From Okeania hirsuta (GTDB lineage: Bacteria; Cyanobacteriota; Cyanobacteriia; Cyanobacteriales; Microcoleaceae): 49,058 nt of DNA. Under the pieces are notes generated by a model. That model ran no database searches and had not been told where the DNA came from. It saw only the letters and a program-made list of their open reading frames with translations. Shown here piece after piece: positions 1-9,500 of this stretch; within the stretch, counting starts at the first letter, position 1, and every line of letters starts with the position of its first letter. The translations under genes and the position numbers were made by a program. The stretch is from assembly GCF_003838195.1 (NCBI RefSeq), contig NZ_RCBY01000032.1, forward strand, positions 1-49,058, written 5' to 3'.

Positions 1-319
1 GTACCATTGGTGGCCGAAAATTCAGGTTTAATTACTCCGATGCTACCGGATTTGATATAATTACTCCGATGCTACCGGATTTGATATCACTACTAAAAAT
101 AATTATCATTCTCATCAAAACCGTCAAATTTTGACAGAGTGGATATCCTTTAAATCCTGATCATACAATAGTTTTGAAGGGCTTGTCACCCCGTGAGCAA
201 ACGATGCTACCGGACATGATATGAGCCTTTATCTAGCAATAGTTTAGAGCTGCTTGTCACCCCGTGAGCTTTTAAACCCTTATCCCACAATACCTTTGAG
301 GTACTCACCCCATGAGCAT
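1..319. repeat. repeat-rich spacer downstream of the P450 gene
   Basis: No gene is seen here. A 29-bp unit beginning ATTACTCCGATGCTACCGGA occurs twice in tandem (31-59 and 60-88), and its core CGATGCTACCGGA returns near 204. The motif CTTGTCACCCCGTGAGC occurs at 182-198 and 253-269, with a degenerate copy ending at 317, so the last one nearly touches the P450 stop codon. No hairpin followed by a T-run that would terminate the minus-strand cluster is visible. Confidence 0.7.
86..198 (+). repeat. 113-bp direct repeat, left copy
   Basis: This stretch runs from ATCACTACTA to CCCCGTGAGC and matches 26541-26653 in the same orientation. By eye there are 5 mismatches in 113 positions and no gaps. 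The two copies sit just outside the two ends of the PKS-NRPS cluster. They may be members of a dispersed family rather than cluster boundaries. Confidence 0.85.
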
Positions 320-1699
320 TCACACACTTTGCTGATGCACTACCGTCATTTTTACACCTCTTGTTGGTGATAAGCCAAAGCCTCTTCTTTTTAATTTTTC
401 AGGTTTTTGTTCCTTTAACATTAATTGATGTTGAGAGAGAATGGTAGCAATCACTAACTTCATTTCAAATTGTGCTAATACTTCTCCTATACAACGACGA
501 CTACCACCACCAAAAGGAATGAATTGGAAAGGACTATATTTACGTTCTAAAAATCGCTCTGGTATAAATTGTTCATGATTAGGATAAATATCTTCGCGGT
601 GATGAGTTAAATATATACAACCAAAAATAATATCTCTTGGCTTAATCGTATATCCTGAAATATTAACGACCTCTTGAGCCATCCTTGGAAAGGTTGTCAT
701 GGCAGCAGGACAAATCCTAAGAGTTTCATTGCAAACAGCAGTGAGATAAGGCAAACGAAAAACTTCCATTGAAGTAGCTGTAGAAGAAAGTGTATTTAAT
801 TCTGCTAGCAATTTTTCCAGCACTTGTGGAGTACGATGAAGCCAGTATAAAGCCCAAGCCATGGATGAAGCAGTTGTTTCATGTCCAGCAATTAATAAAG
901 TTATTAATTCATCTCGTAATTCTTTTTCTGTCATTGCTTGTCCATCTTCGTATCTTGCCGACATTAAGAGAGACAATACATCAGAGTGTTTAAAATTGGG
1001 ACGATCGCGACGGTAATTGATTTCAGCATAGATGAGGTTATTTATTTCTTCTCGTATACGGATAAACTTTCCCCAGGGACTCCAGTTTCCCCAGTCTTTT
1101 TGTAAGGAAGGAAAAAAGAATAAAGAAGAAGTGAAAGGAGAAGCAAAAATCTCAGTAAACTTTTTCAGTAGTGCTATTAGTTTTTGATAGCGTTCTCCTT
1201 CAATAATTCCAAAAACTGCTTGCGCTATCACTTTTAATGAGATCTCTTGCATAATTTCCGTAGCTAAAAATGGATGGTTAATAGGTAAATTTTTCATCAC
1301 ATCTTCAGTAATCCGCCGAATTAATATTCCATATGCTTCGAGACGTTCTCCATGAAAGGATGGCATTATTAACTGACGACGTTGGCGATGGATATCGCCT
1401 TCTGTTGTAACTAGAGCATTATTTCCAACGAATTGTTCAAAAACAATAGCATTTAAGTTTCCAGGAGCAGTAAATTCTTTTCGATCATGAGTAAAAATAT
1501 ACTCTAATATTTTCGGATCGATAACAAACAAGGTATCACCATCACCTATAGGAAGAGGTTTAGCAATAAAAATATCAGGAAAACTCTTGATGTTTGCTTC
1601 CAGATAATCAACAGGGTTTAGGAACCATTGTAAAGTTTGTAAGATGATGGGCCTTTTCTCACAAGGAATATTTCTAACTAAGTTATCTGTTACACTCAT
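320..1699 (-). CDS. cytochrome P450 (CYP110-like)
   Basis: Haem-thiolate monooxygenase of 459 residues, a full length for a cyanobacterial class CYP110-like enzyme. The haem-binding loop FGGGSRRCIGE carries the ligand Cys403; the oxygen-activation motif AGHETTA lies near 271-277 and the ExxR motif (ETLR) near 325. No membrane anchor or fused reductase is visible, so it should depend on separate ferredoxin and reductase. It is the last gene of the minus-strand PKS-NRPS cluster, about 390 bp after the PEP-CTERM gene, and may oxidise the polyketide-peptide product; that role is inferred from position only. CYP110 enzymes often act on fatty acyl or terpene substrates, so an unrelated lipid oxidation is the main alternative. 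Start at 1699 is the first ATG and gives the normal N-terminus. Confidence 0.93.
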   Translation of the reverse strand: MSVTDNLVRNIPCEKRPIILQTLQWFLNPVDYLEANIKSFPDIFIAKPLPIGDGDTLFVIDPKILEYIFTHDRKEFTAPGNLNAIVFEQFVGNNALVTTEGDIHRQRRQLIMPSFHGERLEAYGILIRRITEDVMKNLPINHPFLATEIMQEISLKVIAQAVFGIIEGERYQKLIALLKKFTEIFASPFTSSLFFFPSLQKDWGNWSPWGKFIRIREEINNLIYAEINYRRDRPNFKHSDVLSLLMSARYEDGQAMTEKELRDELITLLIAGHETTASSMAWALYWLHRTPQVLEKLLAELNTLSSTATSMEVFRLPYLTAVCNETLRICPAAMTTFPRMAQEVVNISGYTIKPRDIIFGCIYLTHHREDIYPNHEQFIPERFLERKYSPFQFIPFGGGSRRCIGEVLAQFEMKLVIATILSQHQLMLKEQKPEKLKRRGFGLSPTRGVKMTVVHQQSV

Positions 1700-2089
1700 T
1701 TTTCAAAATAAAAAACTAAAAATCGGCATTTGTGATTTTGGCTGTGATTTTCTGGAAATGGTGATTACCTAAATCCTAATTAAAAAGCATTTTATATTTT
1801 ACAAATTTAGATTTCATAGCTTGATTCAGCAACGCCGATGAATCAAGGGATGAATCTTTTGGAGTCAGGTAAACTCAATCTTTATAATTTCTCTTTCTCC
1901 AAGCCTACAATTCATCCCGCATATGCAACGCCTGATTCATCAACGCCTAAAAATCAATCTACTATTGTACGCTTATCAAAACTTTAGAGTATGTGTAATT
2001 AATTTTGAATAACTACTTATCTATTTACTAAAGTGATAAAATTTTGTACCCCATTAACTCCGAAACTGCTGTAATCGCAGATTGTCAAA
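1700..2089. other. spacer between PEP-CTERM and P450 genes
   Basis: No ORF of note. It contains a short inverted repeat (CTTGATTCA near 1822 against TGAATCAAG) and further scattered GATTCATC/CAACGCC words near 1930-1950. The promoter of the P450 gene could lie here, but no convincing -35/-10 pair was recognised. Confidence 0.5.
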
Positions 2090-3310
2090 TCAGGTTTGAA
2101 GAGGTTTCCTGTTTATTTTACTTCTCCTAGAGTAACGAAAGAGAGCTATATTAATCCCAAAAATTAATAGACCCAATATCGAACTACTTTCAGGGACTGG
2201 AGTTGCTTCATTAGTAGACTTGAACCTAATGATTTCTCCTAATTCAGAGAAAGGGCCATTATTGGCAACATAGATAGCATTATCAGCTCCAACTGTGATG
2301 GCAGTTGGCAAGATTAATTGATCGCCACCAATGTTTCTTCTGGTTCCATCAGAGCTTATCTGAATAAGAGCACCAACAGGATTACCTGTCAATAGAGATT
2401 GAGCTGCATATTCTAAAACATACAAATTTCCTTGGTTATCAAAAGCAAGATCGATAATTTGTGTAAAGCCTTCAAGATAAACCTCTGGTTCATTACCAGG
2501 GACAACGCGGAATATACGAGCACCATCGTCTGGAAAAGGAAAACCAGTAAGCTCACCGACGTAGAAAGCGCCATCTGGGCCATTAGTAATTGAAGTTGGT
2601 ACAGATTGTACGGGAATTTCTAATCCTGAGAAAGGATTAATTGCAATTATCTCTTCAAATACTGCTTCTAATGCAGTTTCATTCTCGCTAAGGTCAACAC
2701 TAAGTAAATCATTTGCTCCTGCATCAATAATAAAAGCAATATTATCCTCAATCAAAAGACTGTAGGGATTACTAATAATATCAGTTTGGTCTGGATTATT
2801 GAGAAGTTCATAGTTTGATAGATCGGAAAGTTTTGTCCAAGTTCCTTGATTGAAATCCAGACTAATCAAAGAGCCAAAATCAGGAACTCCTACTATAGGA
2901 TCGCGATTAGCTGGATTGGTAGCAAAACCAACAACAACATAGCCTAAACCATTTGAATCGAAAGCTATATCATTAGCTCCATTTGCTTCACTTCCATCAG
3001 GTAATGCTAAAGAAGGTAAACCAGTAATTACTTGCTCTTGCACTCCATCTTTAATTCTGGTGATAGCACTTGTTGGACCATAACATATCTCTGCTCCTTG
3101 TACACTCGGAGATGGAACACAAGGTCCTGGTCCACCTTTACCTGCCTCTGTAACATAGAGTGCATCGTCTGGACCAAAAGCTAGACCTGATGGATTATCC
3201 AGACCACTAGCAAATATACTACTTGTAAACGTTATTGATTGTGCTGCTTCTGGAAAACCTAGCATTACGAATAATGAGGTAGCAGCAGTTATTGATATTT
3301 TTTTCAACAT
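2090..3310 (-). CDS. ScyD/ScyE-like beta-propeller protein with PEP-CTERM anchor
   Basis: Secreted protein of about 406 residues. It starts MLKKISITAATSLFVMLG, a classic signal peptide ending near AAQS. The body has repeated NGPDGAFYV/FDNQGNLYVLEY-type strands typical of NHL/SMP-30-like propellers of the ScyD/ScyE family. The C-terminus has VPESSS, a hydrophobic helix and an RRSK tail, which is the PEP-CTERM sorting signal processed by exosortase. The frame is open to an ATG at 3370, but the start at 3310 is preferred: AGGTGA lies 8 bases upstream and the signal peptide begins there. It lies between the NRPS and P450 genes on the same strand. ScyD/E homologues are known beside scytonemin genes; a role in this pathway is unproven. 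It could bind or export-process the product at the cell surface, or be a bystander. Confidence 0.85.
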   Translation of the reverse strand: MLKKISITAATSLFVMLGFPEAAQSITFTSSIFASGLDNPSGLAFGPDDALYVTEAGKGGPGPCVPSPSVQGAEICYGPTSAITRIKDGVQEQVITGLPSLALPDGSEANGANDIAFDSNGLGYVVVGFATNPANRDPIVGVPDFGSLISLDFNQGTWTKLSDLSNYELLNNPDQTDIISNPYSLLIEDNIAFIIDAGANDLLSVDLSENETALEAVFEEIIAINPFSGLEIPVQSVPTSITNGPDGAFYVGELTGFPFPDDGARIFRVVPGNEPEVYLEGFTQIIDLAFDNQGNLYVLEYAAQSLLTGNPVGALIQISSDGTRRNIGGDQLILPTAITVGADNAIYVANNGPFSELGEIIRFKSTNEATPVPESSSILGLLIFGINIALFRYSRRSKINRKPLQT

Positions 3311-3534
3311 TCTTAATTCACCTAGAAAAATCGGGAAGCTTGGAAACCTCGGTATTTTAATCAGAGTCATAAAAGCAACACGAGCGACTTTAGTTGCTGT
3401 TTCCTTACAGACCGGGGATTATTCCCAAATACCCCTAACTGGAGTAACTTTTGCCTTTGGGATAGGGGAACAGTCTACTTATATAAGTAAGAGTTCTTGA
3501 CTTTTTTGACTAGTTTTTACAGTTTATAACTGTA

Positions 3535-6500
3535 CTAAATTTTATCGAGAAAATCAAGACATTTTTGTAGCTTTTCAGATAGTGTTGGAAGATTAGTGTC
3601 ACTTAACATTGTTGTCCTATCACCTGGAACCCATATAACTTCAACTGGTTCAGTTGAAAAGTTATTCCAGTCATAAGACCAATCTTTGATTTCTTCAGCG
3701 TTTAGATCCCTCGCTGATTGAGGAATATCTTGCATCCCCCGAAATAGAGTAATGCGATCTGAATAAGTTTCCTGAGGGTTATACCTTAAAAGAGCTATGA
3801 GGTTTCCCCTACGGACTTCCATTAAACCTTTTGCCATTAAACGGTTAGCAACAGGGTCTAGTAGTGTAAATGTATTTGTGTTGGCTATCAAATTATCCAA
3901 TTGTTCATCTAGACTACTTATTTGCGTGAGTTCATCATAGGATGTTAACAACGGATTGTCATTAGGTCTTACTTGAGAAGCTCTTGTAGCAATTTTGATG
4001 AGCATTTGTGCATCATCGTCAATATCTTCATCAACTACTAGTGGATAATTATCACGAAGAGGGCCACTAATTCCTAAAATAGCGAGTAGTGCTATTTTAT
4101 GACCTTGCTTAGTTAACTGTAGAGCCATTTCAAATGTGACATAGCCACCAAAACAATGACCTACTAGGATATAAGGCCCTTCTGGTTGAACACTTTGTAT
4201 TGCCTTAATATATTTAGCTGCCATTTCCTCAACTCTAGTTTGAGGAGTTTGTATGCCATCAAGACCTTGTGCTTGCAGGACATAAAATGGGCGGTCTGGT
4301 TTAAGAAGACGGGCTAAATCTTGTAAGTAAAGAACATTACCACCTGCACCTGGAACACAGAATATAGGTGTTTTTGAACCATGGGAATGAATCTTGACTA
4401 AAGAGTCCCACTCTGATGAAGAACTTGGTCTGGAAAGAATTGCAGCCAGCGTTTCAATAGTTGGATTTCTAACAAGCATGGCTAGGGGTAGATTTTTGCT
4501 AAATTGTGCTTGTATCTGAGCCATCAAGCGTACCGCTAAAAGAGAATGACCGCCAAGATCAAAGAAGTTATCACGAACACCGATATGTTGTATTTCTAAG
4601 ACATCCCTCCAGATAGCCAGTAATTGCTCTTCTATCGGTGTAATTGCAGGATAGTAAGCTTCTTTTCGTTGAATTTTAGATGAATCAATTATTGGTAGTG
4701 CTTTACGATCTATTTTGCCATTTGGTGTTAATGGTAATGTGTCAAGATGTACAAAAACATTCGGTATCATGTACTCTGGTAATTTATGTTTGAGAAAACT
4801 TCGTAAATTGGTGATTTCAGATTCTTTTTCTTGATCGTAAACTACGTAAGCTACTAAAGTTTTACGATCGGGAATATCCTCTCTTGCCATGACTACAGCT
4901 TGCTCAATTTGGGGATGGGTGTTAAGCACAGCTTCAATTTCCCCTAGTTCAATTCGGAAACCACGAATTTTTACTTGGTTGTCAATTCGACCTAAAAATT
5001 CGATGTTGCCATCATTGAGGTAACGAGCTAGATCGCCAGTTTTGTAAAGGCAAGATGACTCATGATTAAAAGGGTTAAGGATGAACTTTTCACCAGTCAA
5101 TTGAGGACGATTGAGATATCCTCGAGCTAAACCGTCACCACCAATATATAATTCGCCAGGAACACCAGCGGGTAGTAACTTTAGGTTTGAGTCTAAAATA
5201 TAAATCTGCGTATTAGCAATTGGACGACCAATTGTTTCTAGTCCTTCGCTACTTCTGAGAGCAAATGTAGAATAGGTAGTTGCTTCTGATGGACCATACA
5301 AATCAAAAACAGACTTAATTGTGTCTTGCTTATACAGTTCTTTGACTAGCGATGTGTGCAGAGGTTCACCAGCTAAATTTACTGTTTTAACTGATTCTGG
5401 TATCCCATCAACTTTGAGTAACTCAGCTATGACTGAAGGAACAGTATTGATAAGAGTAATGTCTTTTGCTACAGGTAAATTAGTTATCTCTAGGGCATTT
5501 TCAGCAAGAATAGATTTACCTCCCCAACACAAAGCAACAAACAATTCAAAGACTGAAAGATCAAAGCAGATAGAAGTAGAAGCTAAAACACCTGCAAGAG
5601 ATTCTGGAGAAAATACTTCTTTTGCCCAATAGAGTAAATTGATAGTATTACGATGCTCTATAGCTACTCCTTTAGGTACTCCTGTAGAGCCTGATGTATA
5701 AATTACATAAGCAAGATGGTTTGGTTTTGCTTCATTTATAGGACAATCTTGCTTATGTTGAGCGATAATTTCCCAATCAGTATCTAAAAAGACTATATGA
5801 GCTTTGTTTTGGGGCCAAGATGTTTTCAATTGCTGTTGAGTTAACAGTACTGAAACTTGAGAATCTTCTAAAATCAATGAAAGACGCTCTTGGGGATAAT
5901 TTGGATCTAATGGTACATATGCTCCACCAGCTTTGAGAATGGCTAGTATTCCCACAACCATTTCTAAAGAACGTTCGACACAAATACCCACCAGTGTTTC
6001 CGATCCAATCCCTAAAGATTGCAGATAATTAGCAAGCTGATTTGCACGAATATTTAACTCGTGATAGGTTAGTTGCTTTTCTTTAAATACGATTGCTACA
6101 GCTTCTGGTGTTTTTTCTACTTGAGCTTCAAATAGATGATGGATACATTTATCTTGAGGGTAGTTTGCTTGTGTCTTATTCCACTCTACTAACTGTAACT
6201 GCTGCTCTGCTTCTGAAAGAGGAGAATAGGATAAATATTGTTCGTTTGGTTTGTTCACAATTGTAGCTAAAGTGTTAGCATAATAGTCTCCCAAACGGCT
6301 AATCTGATTCTCATCTAACTGAGCTGCGTTGTAGCTAAAGAACAGTTTAACCAAAGATGAATCAGGGTCTACCATAAAGTTAACCAAAAGGCTTAAATTA
6401 TTTGCTTCAAAAGTATTCCCACCTAATAACTCTATACCAGTCAGACCTGTTTCTTTTTTATATGCATCAAAATGAATAAAATTAAAAGCCGTTTCAAACA

Positions 6501-9500
6501 AAGGCTGCCCACCCAAAATTCTCTGCAATTCAGCCATAGGATACTCCCTAACAGGGAGTATCTCTAACTCATTCTCAAAAGTTTCACGAATTAAGTCTAT
6601 CCAAGTTCCCTCTTGTAGTTGGGAAGAGAAAGGTAAGGTATTTAGAAAAAGTCCCAAAACTTTCTCAACATCATCTGCTTCTGGTCTGCTGTTAGAGACC
6701 AACCCTGTTATTATATCTGACTGATTACTTAATACACTTAACACTTTTAAGTGTGCAGCTAACAAAACACTTTTGAGGGGAACGCTTAGAGAATAAGATA
6801 TCTGCTTCAAACCATCAGAAATATCATATGGCAAATCAACATCATAGTTACGATGTTGCCCAGCATCAGCTCCATCATAAGGATTAAAGGGGCGAGGAAG
6901 TTTTGTAAATGTTATTCCTTCAAGTTTTTTGAGCCAATACTCCTGATGTTCTAAATTACTGAGGATTCTTTGCTCTTGAGCCACAAAATCCCTGAACTCA
7001 AAAGCTAGTGAATCCTCGATAGCATAGGCTTTTCCTTCAAGCAAGAAAGAATATTTTTGAAGCAATTCAGAAAATAAAGAGGCTACGCTCCACCCATCAA
7101 GAATAGCATGGTGAAAGCTCAAACTTAGTTGAAATGTTTCTTCTGTACGAAGATGGATTTGAAAACGTATTAGGGGTGGACGACTTAAATCAAAATTTTG
7201 TTTCTTTTCAGTTTCCACCCATGTCGCTAAAGTCAATTCTTGCTCTTCTCCGGACAGATGGCGCAAGTCTTCTACCAGTAATGGAATATCAACTTTCTGA
7301 TGAACAAGTTGTATTGGTTCTTCAGAAGCAGCTAGGTCGAAAGATGTCCGTAGTATTGGATGACGCCTAACTAAATTTTGTATAGCTTCCTGAAAAACTT
7401 CCTGTTTAAAAATACTCCTTAGGTGATAGCTGAAAATGTCATGATATACCACACCATGATTATATTCACTGTGGAATATCATTCCTGCTTGAAGCCTTGC
7501 TAAAGGATAGGCATCTTCTATATCATCAGGTAGCTTCTGTCGCTCTGTATTTGAAATTAGACTAAAAGGCTCCGTTTTTATCTCAGAAAAACCAGGACTG
7601 AGCGTACTTACCTCTTTTGCTAGCTCGTGAATTGTTTGGTGCTGAAATATTTGCTCAATCGAAAAATCCAAACCAATTTTTTGCCCTAAGACACGAACTT
7701 GGATACTCCGAATCGAATCTCCTCCTAGTTCAAAGAAGTTATCATGGATACCAACTTTTTTGAGGTTAAGAACTTTAGCCCAGATATCTGCTAATTTTTG
7801 CTCTGTAGAAGTTTTGGGGGCTATATATGTATTCTGCAAATCGGGTCGTATTTGGTTGGGAGTAGGTAAAGCCCGACGGTCTAATTTTCCATTGGGAGTT
7901 AAAGGTAGAGTATCTATAAAAACAAAAGCTGAAGGAATGTTTTGACTTGGTAGTTTTGTTTTCAAAAAACTTCGTAGTTCCTGTGAAGTCAGTGCTTGTT
8001 CAGATTCTGGAACGATGTAGGCTACTAATTGCTTATCATTGGTTATGTCTTCCCGTACCACTACCACTGCTGTCTTGATAGCGGAGTGCTTGCTAAGAAT
8101 AGTCTCAATTTCTCCCAGTTCAATTCTGAAGCCACGAATTTTAACTTGATAGTCAATTCGACCTAAAAATTCAATGCTGCCATCATTGAGGTAACGAGCT
8201 AGATCGCCAGTTTTGTAAAGGCGAGACTCCGGATCTTCACTAAATGGATTATGAATGAACTTCTCACCAGTAAGTTTAGGACGATTGAGATAGCCACGAG
8301 CTAAATTTAACCCGCCAATATGGATTTCTCCTGGAACTCCAATTGGTACCAGTTGTAAATGAGAATCCAGTAAATAAATTTGCGTGTTGGCAATTGGACG
8401 ACCAATGGGAACAGTGTGTTGCTGACTTTGGTGAGTACACTCCCAAAATGTAACATCTATTGCAGCCTCAGTTGGGCCGTAAAGATTATGCAATTTAGCT
8501 TTAAGACGATTGAAAAATTTCTCTTGCAGTTGTAACGATAGCGCTTCTCCACTACAGAACACTTGCTTGAGAGAATCACAAGTTTCTAAGCCAATTTCTT
8601 CCAAGAAAACTTGCAGCATAGAGGGGACAAAATGGATCGTAGTTATCTTCTTCTCAGCAATTAGTTTAACTAGATATGCACTGTCTTTATGACCTTCTGG
8701 TTTTGCAAGAACTAAACAAGCTCCAGTTATAAGTGGCCAGAAAAACTCCCAAACTGATACATCAAAGCTGAAAGGTGTTTTCTGAAGAACACGATCTACT
8801 GTAGTGAGTTTATAAGTTTCTTGCATCCAACACAATCGATTACAAATACCTTGGTGAGTATTCATTGCTCCTTTTGGTTGACCAGTAGACCCGGAAGTGT
8901 AGATTGTATAAGCCAAGTTTTTAATAGTTACTTCGCTATTAGGATTATCTTGTTGGTATTGACCAATCTTTTCCCAATCAGTGTCAAGAAAAACTGACTG
9001 AGCTTGGTGTTGGGGCAAGGATTTTTCCAGTTGCTTTTGAGTTAACAATACTGATACTTGGGAATCTTCCAGTATGAAGGATAGTCGCTCTTGAGGATAG
9101 TTTGGGTCTAATGGTATGTATGCTCCACCTGCTTTAAGAATAGCTAGCAAACCTACTACCATGAGAGGCGATCGCTCCACACAAATACCAACAAGTTTTT
9201 CTGATCCAATACCTTTAGCTTGCAAATAATGTGCTAATTGATTAGCTTGCTCATTTAACTGTTGATAAGTTAGTTCCTCTGTTTCAAATACTAAAGCTAC
9301 ACTATTAGGACTTCTTTCAACCTGCTCCTCAAATAACTGATGAATACATTTGTCCAATAAATAGTCAGTTTTGGTATTATTCCATGTAACTAATAACTTA
9401 TGATGTTCTTCTGTTGTTAGCAAAGGTAATTGTCTTACCTTTTGTTCAGGATTAACAACAATACCTTCTAACAAAGTCTGAAAATGCCCAGCCATACGAC

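Noticed and set aside
5321-5632. Plus-strand ORF of 103 codons inside the NRPS gene
   Set aside because: Lies fully antisense to the conserved A2 domain; the same holds for other short plus-strand frames over 3.5-25.3 kb.
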